Positions 50,576 through 63,860 of a DNA stretch of 64,000 nt are shown piece after piece. Within the stretch, counting starts at the first letter, position 1. Every line of letters starts with the position of its first letter. The position numbers were made by a program, and so were the translations under genes. A model generated the notes under the pieces. It was not told the origin of the DNA. It made no database searches and worked only from the letters and a program-made list of their open reading frames with translations. The DNA is taken from positions 496,001-560,000 of the forward strand of contig JAQGEQ010000225.1 of the NCBI GenBank assembly GCA_034620365.1. The letters are read 5' to 3'. This DNA comes from Pegea sp. RAD2-039. Lineage: Eukaryota > Chordata > Thaliacea > Salpida > Salpidae.

Positions 50576-52581
50576 TCAAACTTCACTTGATTCAATTGGT
50601 TCAGTGGCTTCACCTTGAAAAGAAATTATTGTAAAAAATAAGTTCTATAAAAAGTTTAAAACTACTGAAATATTTGTAAAATTTTCTGAGTAGCTATTAC
50701 TTTAAAAAACTCATTTTTATTTTTTTAATTATTTTTACTTTCATCAAGTTGCATTTCCAGAGATCCAACGCTTGATTGAATCACATAAAAGTCAGGAACT
50801 GGGTCGCCTAATTCCTAATAAAAAAATAATTGGAAGAAATATTCACCCAAAAAAGTAGCAAAAATGTTGAGCAAACATTACAAAACAATTAGTAATTACA
50901 TAACTCACTTTACAGCAACAAGGTATTATTCTACAAGCTATCATTGAAGATGTAGCCAACATAACAATAGAAGCAGTCCCAAGTATGAAAAGTGTTATAT
51001 GAATTACAAAAAACTGTTCAGGATAGTCCTAATAAATATCAAATTTTTAATAAAAAGTAATCAGTTAACCACATAATAATAATAATTGAAGGTAATCTAA
51101 TTAACAGAATACAATTTTTAGTACACATTTAGAAATTATAGAAAATAATTATTTAAAATTGATTTCTTACATGATAGTCTTTAACAGTTCCAGCCACAAG
51201 ACCCGCCGTCAAGCACCCGCTAATTTCTGATAGAATAGCAAGTATTGATGCAAGCATATGCGTCACAATCTGTTGAAAAATTTCAATGATGTTGAACTTT
51301 ATCATCTATAAACTTACTTTAGTATCACTTGAGCTTCTGCCACCAACACAAACACCCACGCCACCTGATACAATTGTCTACAAATAAACTTTAAAAGTTT
51401 TGAAAAATGTTGATTTAATTCTAGCGCTTTTTTAGTATCAGTTCTGAACTTGTCTTTAGTAGCATGTTTACTATAAATATTAGGAAATAAAGATTTATCT
51501 GTCATGATGAAATTAACAATAAGCGTTTGAATAATCGTCATAATTTTAATGTGATGACTAATAAAGCATTTTAGACAAATCTTTAAATAGCTAATTTTAT
51601 GCAGTTTTTTCTCTAAATATAATCGTTTGATATTTCTGAAAACCTGAGAGCATTTAAGGCCGTGAACTTTATAATACATCAAAAAATAGTAAAAAAATGA
51701 TGAAAATAAACTCTCCCTCAAAAATCGAGGCTATAGTGTTCAAAAAGATAACTTAATTAAGACTCTAATACCAGTTACTAACTTTACAGATACTAAATCA
51801 ATTAAACAAAGAAAGTTCTCAAATCCTTTTAATAAAGTGAAACTAAAAATCCTACCAAAGCTTTCAACTTACATTTTATTCAATTATATTTAATTCAAAA
51901 AGTTAGAAATTACAAAAGAGTAGAAAAATGATGAATACGAACCCAGAAACAAGACCAAATTCCTACCGCAGTAGCTGGGTATAGTTCATACTCATATGCA
52001 TAGTCATAAGTAACATTATGAGATGATAAGATCTCAGAGTTTTTTTGTTTACTCATCACAAGAGCAACAACTCCTAGTATAAAACTAACCGAGCCAAATA
52101 TAATTTGTGTAATCTAAAAATACAACTGTTATTACTACGTTATACATCTTTCAAAATTGCTGCAAACTTTAATTTAGTTGTTATTTTTTCTTACAATATT
52201 TCAGAAGTTATAAAACTACAAAAAAACTATTTAATATTTAGCTTTTATTGTGACCTTATCAACTGTTATGTTTAAGTTCAACAACTTATTATTTTTTTAT
52301 ATAAACAAGTTTTTGACATAATAATTTAATTTGAGGCAATAACTAATTAAAACTTTCTTATCAATCTTTATTTTGATTTCAATTTCAATTTTTTCAACTT
52401 TAATTTAAAATAATAATAAATATCGAACACTAGCTACTTATTAGTAAATTATTCGCAATTAATAATAAACTTTGCTAAATCATTAAACTGCTGATAATCA
52501 ACTTACACCAAGGCTTCTTATAGCAGCTTTTTTACAAAGTTCTCCATCTGAGATTGTAATTATTCCTGTTTCTTGAATCAT
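50576..52581 (-). CDS. MS4A/CD20-like four-TM protein 4
   Basis: Exons in coding order 52581-52507, 52113-51943, 51377-51318, 51269-51171, 51028-50909, 50814-50739, 50613-50576. Total 639 nt, 212 residues. TM1 ITQIIFGSVSFILGVVALVM follows the exon-1 end AAIRSLG. The loop is Tyr-rich (YDYAYEYE). TM2 is VGIWSCFW plus TIVSGGVGVCVGG across the junction. TM3 is IVTHMLASILAILSEISG. TM4 is IHITLFILGTASIVMLATSS, then CRIIPCCCK (a likely palmitoylation cluster, inferred). The tail is short and acidic, ending SSEV, with no PPxY or QQ repeats. Same seven-exon frame as its neighbours, third exon 60 nt. An unrelated 135-residue open frame across 51314-51721 overlaps exon 3 and its intron on the same strand and is not coding. 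Confidence 0.83.
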
Positions 52582-55149
52582 ATTTTAGAATTCTCGAATT
52601 TTTTCAGATCAGCTATTGGCTGATGTAAACACTGCATTAAAATAATGTTAAATCTTCAAAAGTTTTTTTTTTATATTTTTTCTTACTTTATTTAATCTTT
52701 AGTATAATCTACAAGTATTCTGCTTGCTGAAAAATGTTAATTAATTACTTTCTCTTTTAAAGATTTTAAAACTAAAATATTACTATATATTAACTTTAAT
52801 TACTTAAATGAAAAAATAAACTTAAGTTCTGAAGCTAGCTTTATTTACATTAATTTTCTTCAATTTGTGTTTTTTTAACTAGGTACAACTTATTTTATAG
52901 AATTATATCATACTTTTTCAGTATCTACTACATTAACTACTATAAACAACAGTTTTGCAAAGCAAAATTATCAGCTATATGCTTTTTGTTGTACTATAAT
53001 GCGTTTCAAAAAACTGCTTTTAATGTTTATTTTATCTAAACTAGAAAAATAAAACTACTCTAAATTAGCAGTGAACTAACTGTTATTATCAGATAAATGT
53101 TAAATGCAAAGACCTTACCTAGCATAAACAATAGTAACTCATGTAAATATTTACTCACAGTCTGACTGATAACTTAAAAAATAAAAATTTACTTTAATAA
53201 AAATTATTGAACGAGTTTCAATGTAAAATTTAAGCTATATAAGTATAACTGTTCTTGATTAACGGATTGAATAAAACAAGTCATGTGAGGTACGTTATGT
53301 TAGAGTATGACATAAGTATTTCAAAAAATGTAATTGTAAAATTGAAAAAAATACCTAATATTTGAAATATTAATTTCTAACTGCTATATACGTTTGATTG
53401 AAATATCTTATTTTTTGGAAAACATAAATTATTTAACGAATACAGAACACTTCATTAATGTTTGTAATTGATCAAAACTGAGAACTTTTATTCTACACTT
53501 TCAATTATAAATGACTATTTTGACGTTTTTTGACGTTTCTAAGTTTGTAGTCATCAATACCCAGCATTTTTGCTTAAACGTTCTTATCGAATTAAAATCT
53601 ACTATTTTTAACAACATCTTGCAAAACATCTGCAAGTAAAGGCTTTGGTAGCTTAGATGGACAAATCCCAAAGGATCTGTTGTATGGAGAGCTCTCAAAA
53701 GACATACGAATCATCGTGTCTTTGTTTTAAAGATACTTGCAAGCGCGATATGAAATCGTTCAACATCAATTCTAGCAATTGGGAAGATATCGCAGCGGAT
53801 CGCTCCGAATATCGCTCTCTACTCCGCAAACAACTGAAGGAAAGAGAAAAAAGACCTAAAAACTTGTTCCTTTGCATCTCACTGCATCTTACTTCGTTTT
53901 TAACATCATCATTCATAGCACATCCAGCATGACCTTTCTCAGCCGTAGCAGTCCCTATTTTAATATAATTAATGTTTGGAAACATCAAAACTCAAAAAGC
54001 AGCATGTGAGGTGAACAAGACACTTAATAAGTTAAAGACTGAAAGTTAATTTGAAGCAACGACGGAGGTAATTACTTGAACCAATGTAACCACATTAAAA
54101 ATATCATAATTTGTACGAATTGTTTAGCCGCTTAAAGCATCATTCTTTCTCACATTTTTACGAATCTTGTTAAAGAGAACAACAAACAGTTTTTAGTGGA
54201 GCTTATCTTATTGTATAAAAAATGATGTTTTCTTTCCTTGTAAAGTATTGAAAAACATCTTTTTCTATTGAATACTTTCTATACTTTCATGTTGTTACTT
54301 AATTATTTTAATTTAATCGTTTAACTTTAAATTTATTGCTAAGAAACACTGTCATCAAGCTAATATTAATTAAGCTTTATAAAGATATTTCTATTGGCTA
54401 AACATCAAAACAATATTTTAATTACATTCATAAAGAAAAATTGAATTATGTAGCTTACTTGACAATGTAAGTTATTGATTGGTTACAATTCAAGCTTTTG
54501 TAGAAATAAATGAATTTATTTTGAATAAAGTTAACATTTTGATGTAACTATTTCAAAGTTACAAAATTTTTAAATACTTTTGAAATCTATTTTCTAAATA
54601 AAAACCTCAAATTAAATTTGAAAAAGTTGTTTTCTATCGTTTCTACAATTTAGTATTTGTAAAAAGGACTGAATACCTAATAAATTCCTCGGTCACTTGA
54701 GAATTACTTAATCAGTTTTTGTGAAAGTTAGATGCAAATGAACTTTCGTATTTTCTCAGAAAAAAATCAGATCAGTTATCTGAATACTTTCTTAATAATT
54801 AGTTTATGAACCGACTAAACATAAAAGTGAAAGATGAGATATAAAAATAACTTCCGTAATTTCTACCAAAACTTTATTTAAAACTGATAATGATTAAACC
54901 AAAAATTTCAACTTTATTTTTGTAAATTGGCTTATAAAGGGCGACTCAAACGAAACTTAAATAATTTACAAATAGATATACAAACATGATAGTCAAAGTT
55001 ACTTCAGAAAGTTTACTTAAAAGCTGGAGAAATTCTGCTACCAGCAAGTATTTTGTTGTGTAATGCTATTAGATAGCACTTACAAAAGTTGGCTTCCTAT
55101 TTACAATCATTTACAAATCAATCAAATATCCATTTTTAATGTAATCTGA
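52582..55149. other. Intergenic, MS4A-like genes 4 and 5
   Basis: Holds the degenerate retrotransposon ORF at 53642-53932; otherwise AT-rich and featureless. Confidence 0.55.
53642..53932 (+). mobile_element. Degenerate non-LTR retrotransposon ORF fragment (different family)
   Basis: Reading frames encode IPKDLLYGELS, then CKRDMKSFNINSSNWEDIAADRSEYRSLL, shown here only in part as KRDMKSFNI and AADRSEYRSLL. This is the familiar C-terminal end of RTE/Jockey-type polyproteins in many invertebrates (consensus KDxxKRDLKxxxI...W...A.DRxxWR). A frame change lies between the two parts, so it is dead. Confidence 0.65.
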
Positions 55150-57195
55150 TTAGCTATAGGTATTTGATGAACCATCAACATCGAATAAATTTCCAGATTG
55201 AATCGCTTGATTAAACTGATTATTTGCAACTAAAAAAAGATATTTAATTTATATTTATCTGAAAATAAATATTAAGCTTATAAAAAACACATTGTTATTA
55301 ACAAATAATAATAATATAACTATCCTTTTAAAGGTCTGTAATAAACATTTTAAAAAAGTTTAAAAACCTTGGGGTTGTTGTAAGATGTAAGTTGAGGGTA
55401 TTGTAGATGACTGTTGCAACATCATTACACCTTGAGATGTTTGTATCATTGGTTGAGGGACATAAGTGACTTGTTGATTTGATTGGAAGTTTTCCTTTAC
55501 ACACACGAGATCGTTGAACGTTTAATTGTTGCATAAAAACTTACCCCACAACAGCAACTAGTTAGTCTACAAGCAAGAACAGAAGTTGTTATCAACAGTG
55601 CGAAATCAATCACTCCCAAAATACTAAGAATGATATTTGCTGCTCGAAACCAAAGAAGACCTCTACGAAGACTCTGTCGAAATTTTCTAATTTAAAATCA
55701 GATTGTTTTTTGAAAAGTAATAATTAAAATACATCTCTAGCATTAAGTGATGTCACAAGGATACCGAAGACCTCCATACAACATCCAATGATTGCCAATA
55801 CCATATGAGCAATTGTCTAGAAAATATTGACATAAAAGTTAATCCTCTTTAACTCTCGTGAGCTTCATTTAAATTACAACTCTTCTTAAAAAACTTACAA
55901 CTCCTTTCCGTCTACGAGGAAAACTTGAAAAAATAGCTAAGATTCCCGCTACGATTGTCTAAACCAAAGAAAAAATTTGTTTATTTATTTCAATAAGTGC
56001 GAAGGAGGGTACCTGAAGAGAGTATCTCTCGCTAACACACATTCTCACAAATAATATCTATTTAGCCAAAAATATAGAAAGTAAGAGATGTGACACATGG
56101 CATTTAAGTAGTCCTCAAAGCATATAACAGTGAACAATTACATGGAATGTTAATAATATAAGGAAGGGAAAACCACAGTTTAGAAATGGCAATGTTGGCA
56201 ATAGCATAACGGTTTAACTTCTTCTTGAACAACACGAGTGACTTCGACATGGCAATATCTGATGTCAGCTGGTTCCTAGTACTAATTGTGCGGTATGAGA
56301 AGAAATTTGCTCTGACCAATGTACTAGGTGATATAGGCTTATTAAGGTGTAATTTGCGTCGTCTGAGCTGATATAACTCGAAGGAAGGACTAATAGAAAA
56401 GAAAGTATCAAACTGAAGGTCAATTAAATTGTGGATAATTTTAAAAATAAGAATTAGGTCATATTTAATCCGTCGAATTTCCAAAGTATCTTAATTGAAG
56501 AAGCTGAGACGATGTTTATAACTATCAAAATGTATTTAAAATATTTGCTGATAAATAGTGGCTATTTTAAAAGAAATATTAGTCTACTGTTTAAGGTAAT
56601 AACTGATCAATTAACTCACCAATGTAGATGACCATACTCCAGAACCTGTTACATTATATGAATAAGGTGAGAGATAATGGTATCCTCTATAACTTCCATC
56701 AATATTACGACCATTAAAGTTAATGCCAAATGCAATAAGACAGATTCCAATTATAAAACTAACAGATGCACAAGTTAATTGAGTAATCTGTAAGAATTAA
56801 TTGAAAATTTTTAAATGTTTTGAATTTAAAAATGAGTTTATTGTTTTCGAAATATTTAACAATTGTTTTTTTGATGGTTGATTTTTCTATTTTGTAAATT
56901 TAAAAAGGTCTTTTGATATAATTAAGTTGGTTTTAGATAAATGTTCTACATTAAAGTTTGTTTTTTGACCTTTGCATACATATATTTTAGTTTTCTAAAA
57001 AAGTTTAAAAGTATTTTCTCATTACCAAACTTACTCAGGGTTGCTTTCATTAAGTTAACAAGTAAAATCTAACAAATTAAATTTTTACAATCAAGTTTTT
57101 ATGAACTTTAAAAGATAACTCACACCAAGTTTTTTGAGGTAAGATTTCCATTTTAGTTTTTTTGCTGAGAGCCCATTATATTCTGTCTCTATCAT
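55150..57195 (-). CDS. MS4A/CD20-like four-TM protein 5
   Basis: Exons in coding order 57195-57124, 56787-56620, 55958-55899, 55816-55733, 55673-55545, 55494-55368, 55229-55150. Total 720 nt, 239 residues. TM1 ITQLTCASVSFIIGICLIAF. The loop contains a possible N-glycosylation site (NVTG). TM2 is SGVWSSTLTIVAGILAIFSS. TM3 is IAHMVLAIIGCCMEVFGILV. TM4 is IILSILGVIDFALLITTSVL, followed by SCCCG. The cytosolic tail is Gln-rich (VPQPMIQTSQGVMMLQQ), a diverged relative of the QQPNG repeats. No PPxY; it ends NTYS. Intron 2 contains a 0.5-kb LINE tail in the same orientation as the gene. Exon 5 begins with AGT after TTTCGACAG, chosen because it is the acceptor that keeps the frame open. Confidence 0.82.
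55981..56525 (-). mobile_element. LINE 3' end, longest copy, intron 2 of MS4A-like gene 5
   Basis: Minus orientation, about 545 bp. The open frame at 56104-56484 reads DLILIFKIIHNLIDL, later RRRKLHLNKP and FFSYRTISTRNQL...SLVLFKKKLNRY, the C-terminal motif block of CR1/L2/Jockey-type reverse transcriptases. The 3' stem-loop and short-repeat end follow. 5'-truncated. Confidence 0.9.
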
Positions 57196-60100
57196 AATCT
57201 TTAACTTTATAGTTACAAATTTTGATACTAAAAAACTCAATTAAAATAATTTAATAAATGTGGCTAAAATGATAAAATAACTTAGATTAATTTTCTCTTT
57301 TCTAAAACATCTTAATAACATTGTTTAATTCATAGCCTTACATGTCTTATATCTCTACAACTTTGTAAAATACTCAATAAAAAATCCAATAAAACAACTA
57401 AGGAAATATTCTAAATTTTAGAGAGCTAATTAAAACTGTTTAATAAAAATAATATTTTATGAACTTCAAAAATTTACAGTAAAGAATTAGTATAGAAGTT
57501 TTTATTTTCAAATTTATAAAAACTCATTCAAAGTTCAAAAGTTTATGACATCTGCTAAGAAGTAAGTATTAGATATAAAAAAAAGCTGATAACCTTGAAA
57601 TTTATAAGACTTCTCAAGCCAACCACATTCAAATAAATAGTTTTTTATTTTTTATGTCTTTGTAACATTTGCAGAATATAAAAAAAAGATTTTTTCAATA
57701 CGTTTAAACATTAAGTATACGAAGCCAAATTGTTTAACAGAAACAGAATTGAAATTCAAAATATGAGATTTAGTATTTTTAAACCTGTTAAATTTCAATA
57801 GTAGATCACATAAAGTTATCTTTTTTTAATCTAAATATAAAATGGGTTAGTTTAAGCTTTCAGAGTTAAATATCAAATCAATAAGTTTTGTAACAACTTT
57901 TTCTTAATCTCAAACTTTATCACTAGCAAACATAAGAGACTAAAAGAAAAGAAAATCACAAACAAAATTATTTTAGTAGATAGTTATGTAATGAAATCAT
58001 TAATGAACTTTATGTAGTTTCTGTAATACCGGATCTTATTTACTTTGAATTGAACTATTATTGAAGTTTTCAACTTTCAATTTGTTAGTAGTTTAAAATG
58101 AAAAACTATTTTATAAAAGTTGGTAACAAACAAAAGATTATTTTTAATTCAATTAACTTTGATTTAAAGGCTTGTTACATGAGATTAAGTTAGCTATTTA
58201 TGACAACCTTTAAAAACTGCTTCTAAATATTTCAAAATGTGATATCAAGTTTATAACTAGTTAAACTTGTATCATTTTATAAGCAAGTATATATACAAAC
58301 TATAATTAAACTGTCTTCTAATTGCTTTTAAACGTAATAAATATACTAACTAATCTATAAAAAGTGTATTATTTCTATATAAGCTTTATAAAACTACAAA
58401 TGAAATGAAAGAACTGATTCCTTGTATCAGTTTTAATTAATCAACTAATCATAAAAACAAAAATATCTCTTTGCACAAAAAGATAAAATGAAATGGTTAC
58501 GCAATCTCTGCTGAGATCCATTTTTTGAATTTTAGTTAAAAGCACACGAGAGTTTGCAGTGGTTTTGATAAAGAAGTACAATTTCTCATGTGAGTAAACA
58601 CTATAGAATAACTTTGGTTAGAAAAGATTGAACTTGCAGTTAAAAAATGATATTTATTTTAGGGATTTTACAACTTATTTCAGTGTTCTAAGCTGACAGA
58701 CTGAAGACCAAAGAATATAACCCAATTTTCGACAAATATTAAAAATATCAAGCACCTAAATTCAATATTTTAAAACTTATATTGCTAACCATAATATTTT
58801 ATTAAAAACTGAAATTTGTATGATAAAGGAACTCCAATTCATAATCTATACATAGCTATTGTATGAAGCTTTTTCAAATATAACTAACAGGTGATGACAA
58901 TTAAAGTGAACGATTTAGCTGCAGTAAACTTTCTAGACATAAAAAGGTAATTTAGAATGAAAAAATATACTACAGTCTCTCGTATATCCTAATATTTCTA
59001 CAAATGAAATGTTTTATTGTTGATAATACAATTAATAAAACGTAAATGACAAACGGGTAACAAGTAACAAACAGGTAACACATTTCTTACATCATTTAAT
59101 TGAATTAAAACTAAGATTTTTCAACTTTAATAATAAAACTAGTACATCTGGTTATTTTCTCTATACACTGCCTAATAGATAATTGAAAATTGGTATTTAA
59201 AAAATGATAATCTTTGCAGAGGTTTTATCGCTTTTCTTTGTTCTTCTCTTGAAGTTGTAGACTTTCTCCTCTTCGTTTTTCATCTTTAGTTATTTTGATA
59301 TTCACGATTTTTTCATAAAGTAAAGATGTTTAGTCACTAAATATCACTTTCTTTAAACTTGACTCTTTTCTAGATGGTCTCTATTGAAACTTACATGACA
59401 GTATATAAAATCTCTGTATATTAAACATGTATTGGATATGGTTCGACGATTTTTAAGATCGAGTTCTTCCACACTTTTAACAAATCGTTGGGCTTAATTT
59501 TTTGCATCAATCTTTACTGTTTACATTACAGCATCCATTGAAGAACCATCACTAAGAACTCTATTGTTCCACAAAACAATATCTAAGCCTTCATTTAAGA
59601 TTTACGTATGCGATGAGATAATATTCTATTTAAGGCAAAATAATTTTTAAACTTCATATATTTGAGGATAACTTTACCTTCTTTGAATTCCTTCGTATTT
59701 TTTGCAGCAAAAATAATTGTTCTTAGTATCAAGTTCAATAATTTTTTTGTAATTTGTTCTTTTAGCAGAGAAACTGATTAGATATACTACTTCTGCACAG
59801 TTTCACTATTGATAAATAAATAAAGTTTTTATATATTTAAAAGCAGTATTTAGTTCTATTAGAAAATGTAAATAAGAAGTTATACTAAAATAAATATTTC
59901 TTTGTTTTGTAAAACTTCAACCTTCTCTACAACTTGTAATTTCATTAAGAAAATAATTTCTCCTTTATAACTTTCTTAAATTTTTAAGTTTAATAAAATT
60001 TAAAGTTGTTTAAAAAATTGTTTTTTTGTTTTGTTTTAGAAGTTCATTCATAATTTTCTTAAAAAAAAAACTGTTTAAACATTCTTTATGTTTACGTTTC

Positions 60101-60430
60101 GTTGACTTATATAAACAAATCTTCAAATATTTTAAAAGTTAAATAGATCTTCATAAGTGATTTAATTTTCATCTTGGGTTGAAATCATTAACCTTTCTTT
60201 AGCTATCTAGTCACAAACTAATCAAGCTATCTATACTTTTAAGCTTAGAAACTTAATAGATTTTGTATAAAAAGTTCACGAGGATATATTTGTTAAGTGT
60301 CGGTTGAAAAGAAACTTTAAATAAGTCTTAGTGCTGGAAGTAAAAGAAAATAAATTAGAAGCAACATGTGTACATTCGATAAATTCTTAAGCTATGTGCA
60401 AAATCAGACTTGGAAAACATGGTCACGTGT
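57196..60430. other. Intergenic, MS4A-like genes 5 and 6
   Basis: 3.2 kb AT-rich with a degraded coding-like stretch around 59225-59570. No intact gene. Confidence 0.55.
59225..59570 (-). pseudogene. Degraded coding-like stretch
   Basis: Several minus-strand frames in series look protein-like (GLDIVLWNNRVLSDGSSMDA, VEELDLKNRRTISNTC, KITKDEKRRGESLQLQEK) but are separated by stops and frame changes. Perhaps an old pseudogene in the gap between MS4A-like genes 5 and 6. No family recognised. Confidence 0.3.
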
Positions 60431-62314
60431 TTAGAAATAGCTTGGTGGAGCAACTCTTATCTTTTGTGGTTGTATTACTGTATTAAGCTGAGAGTTAGTT
60501 GATGTTTCGTTGTACTGAGGCAAAAAACCTGAAAGAACATTAATAAATTAAATATCTGATTTAAAATAATAACCTTTTTATGTTTACTTTGTAAAAAAAA
60601 CTTGAACAAAACTTTTATATTTCAAATTAGATGCTTATAAAAAAGTAAAACTGTTTACCTTGAGGTGGTTGTATCACCACCATACCACCAGGAGTTTGAG
60701 TGATAGTTTGAGGTACAAATGTCCAGAATCTTATTTCGTGTCCAGAACCAGTAGATGACTTTAAATAGAGGAAGTGATTTGAACCAAAGATTTTGAAAGT
60801 CGAATTTAAAATTTATTTTTTCTTAATTACATTTATTTGTTTCAAGCAAGTAATAAGTCAAAAAAATATTGCAGTATTACCCCACAGCAACATTTAAGTA
60901 GTTTGCAACTCAATACTGAAGTAGTTATCAGTAAACAAAAGTTCGTAATTGACAGAAAACATAGAATAATATAAACAGCCAACACTGATTGAAATCCAAG
61001 ATTGGAAGACTGAAAAGTTGTAGATAATTAATATTTATTTACAACTATTTCTTGTTAGCAGAAAAAGTTATCAAAGTCATACATACTGATACACATATCA
61101 TCGCTGAAATTATAAAACCAGAAAGTTCGAAGACAGAACCAATTATTGCCAGAACTAAATGTGCTACTATCTAAACAAAAATTAGCAAAATAAAAGTTTA
61201 ATTTAAATCATTTGAAAGTTATTTTTGATAGCATAACTTAATCAACTAAAACAATTTCTTTAATTGAATTTTGTAGGTACAATAGAGGCTTTAACAACTA
61301 CAAACATACCGTCAATCTACTTAGTACTAGTGACCCAGCCCTTAGTCCAGTTCCACTGGCAGCTACTGTCTGAAAACTCAAGCTTAAATAAACTGAATAC
61401 AATTTTTGTAAAAAAACTTCATAAATGTTTGGAACATAATTGCTTACAAATATTGATGACCATATACCAGATCCAGTAAGTGTGACGTGGTATGAATAAC
61501 TATATTGACCCGACTGTCCAAGGCTAATAAAAACTGTACCAATTACTCCAAGAATGATACAATTGATTGCAAGAACGAGCTGGATAATCTGTAAATTTAT
61601 TTAATCCGTAAAATGTTTAAAGAAATTAAATGAATGAAATTAATTGGTATTTATATTGTGATTGGTGTATATCTTCAGCTATTTTTGTATTTAGATATAA
61701 ATTTTTATTTTATTTAATAGATTCTTGTATAACTTTATTTACTACATTCGTAATTTAATTTATATCTTTATTTATTTCGATAAATGCGAAGGAGGGTGCC
61801 TGAAGAGAGCACCTCCCGCTAACACACATTCTCACAAATAATATCTATTAATATTAATAAGATATTTTTTAAATTTAGTGTCTTCATATTTTAATTTAAA
61901 AAATTTTTATAAAAAAGAATTAAATAAAAAAATCTAATAAAGTTGAAAAATTTTTATCGATTTAAATAAAAATGAAAATTAATATCTAAACGTTGAATAG
62001 AATATAAATCACGAAATAAAATGGAAGTCTTTTTCATATCATTTTAGGTAAACTTTCTAAACACTTGAACCTTAAACTTAGGCGTTTTCAATAAAGTATC
62101 TGTAAGCTTGCTTACATCAAAATATGTAACAATCATTCGTATTTAAATTCAAATACTTTAATAACACTCGGTAAAGTAACAGCTTTTTATTCACTCGCAG
62201 CCATGCGTTGAATAAGATTAAATAAACAATTTCACAAACCGATATTTGCTTAACTTGATCTTTCATTTGAAGTTGCTTTGCGGAAAGTCCATTTAGTTCT
62301 GAGTTTTGAAACAT
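60431..62314 (-). CDS. MS4A/CD20-like four-TM protein 6
   Basis: Exons in coding order 62314-62240, 61588-61448, 61369-61310, 61170-61087, 61009-60881, 60758-60659, 60528-60431. Total 687 nt, 228 residues. Exon 1 is 25 codons (MFQNSELNGLSAKQ...), as in three paralogues. TM1 IIQLVLAINCIILGVIGTVF. TM2 starts SGIWSSIF and runs TVAASGTGL. TM3 is IVAHLVLAIIGSVFELSGFI. TM4 is VYIILCFLSITNFCLLITTS, followed by KCCCG. The tail (VPQTITQTPGGMVVIQPPQ) is a diverged, unexpanded relative of the QQPNG tails and ends APPSYF, so PPxY is retained. Intron 1 holds a LINE tail at 61764-61850. Confidence 0.84.
61764..61850 (-). mobile_element. LINE 3' tail only, intron 1 of MS4A-like gene 6
   Basis: Minus orientation: tail from TGAGAATGTGTGTTAGCGGG through the stem-loop to the short-repeat end. 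Confidence 0.85.
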
Positions 62315-63860
62315 ATTTTAAATTTAGAATTTTAAATCAATGAAATTCTGAAATTAGAAAAAATATAATTTCATTTAACTAACATGTAAGCTTTTAAAGA
62401 ACTAATCAATGACTAAAATCTAAAAGTTATTGTTTAAATAATTGAGCTTAATTAGAAGTAAACAAATATATCAGTTACGATTTTGATGAAATGTTACATA
62501 AACACAAATTTGCGTAAAGATCAAACATTTTTAATTTCTATCAGATCAGCATGAACATCTTCTGAGACTTTATAAAGATGTCATCTGAAAATAACTCTAA
62601 ATTTTTTTAGTAAGAAAAGATTATAGTTTTCAAACTTACATCTTATTACTCTTATAACCATTTTGAAGAAAACAAAATTATAAGTAATAAAGTAAATTTC
62701 TAATTCAGTTATAGGTACTATTGTATAACTCATCTATTTCAATATCTTTTTAGTTTAAGTAAAATCTCATATTTTAAGGTGAAACACCTAAAACAAAAGT
62801 TAAAAAAATCTTTTGCATTCTTAGATCTGATACAATAAGACTGATTTAAATGTTACAAAATTTATTCTATAATTCGATAATCAAGTTTCTTCATAACAAA
62901 TAAATAAGTTTATTCGATATCCTGCAGTACTAGTTACTATTAGCTTTTTTACACAAACATTAATAGTGTGTTTAGAAATATTAAAAGTTTTTTATTTACT
63001 AATTTAATCTAAACTGTCCATCTATGAAATTATTTTTCTCTTAACTTTATTAATGTCGATTTTTTTATATGCAAAAATATTTAAAAAAATAAATTGAACT
63101 GCAGAAACAAAGTTTTATTGCTGAAAAAGATATATTAACTGAAACCGAAAAATCACAACGTTATTTTTAACTAATAACAGAAGTTTAAAAGTTAGCAAAA
63201 AATAAAGTAGTTTTTTATCCTTATTAACGTTCAGTTTAAATATAAATTTTTTCGCAAATTTAAACGAAAAAATAACAAGTTTTGTAACAAATGAATTGTT
63301 GTGAATCACTTAAGCTATCAGTTTAATGTAACAAATGTAATTGAATAAACGTTTTGAGCAAGATAAATTTGTTTACATAAGATGCCTTTAGCTTATTGGA
63401 AATTTTTACAACTAAATGAAGTTGTTTTATCTTTGAAAATATTCTATTGCAATTTTGAGAAATCTTTTTTTAATACAGTAACGGTTAGTAGTCACTAAAA
63501 TTAGGTAAACCAAAATTATTTTGATACAATATTCATGATCTTGACTTGTAAATATTAAACTTTATTCTTAACTTGCTGAGTATGCAAGCTCTTTAAAACT
63601 TATTTTAATTTTGAATAAGCATTCATCAATATACTTATTCAAAAACTCGTATGAGAATTTGTGATATTTAAAAACTTATTTATAATATTTTAAAAGTTGT
63701 AAATTTGTACGGAACATAAATAATTTTATTAAAATGTTTATTATGCAAAAAGTCCTAAATTCAAATTATTTTTTTCATATATGTTTTACGCTCATTCTAA
63801 AATTAAAAAGTTGAAAGTTATGTTTAATCAATAAATGTATTTGTGTTTAATTATTATAAT
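62315..63860. other. Upstream flank of MS4A-like gene 6
   Basis: AT-rich, presumed promoter region; no motif or gene supported. Confidence 0.5.

Noticed and set aside
51314..51721. 135-residue minus-strand open frame
   Set aside because: It overlaps exon 3 of MS4A-like gene 4 and runs into its intron. The spliced 60-nt exon matches all paralogues.
53695..53988. Minus-strand open frame
   Set aside because: Antisense to the retrotransposon fragment, whose plus-strand motifs are recognisable.
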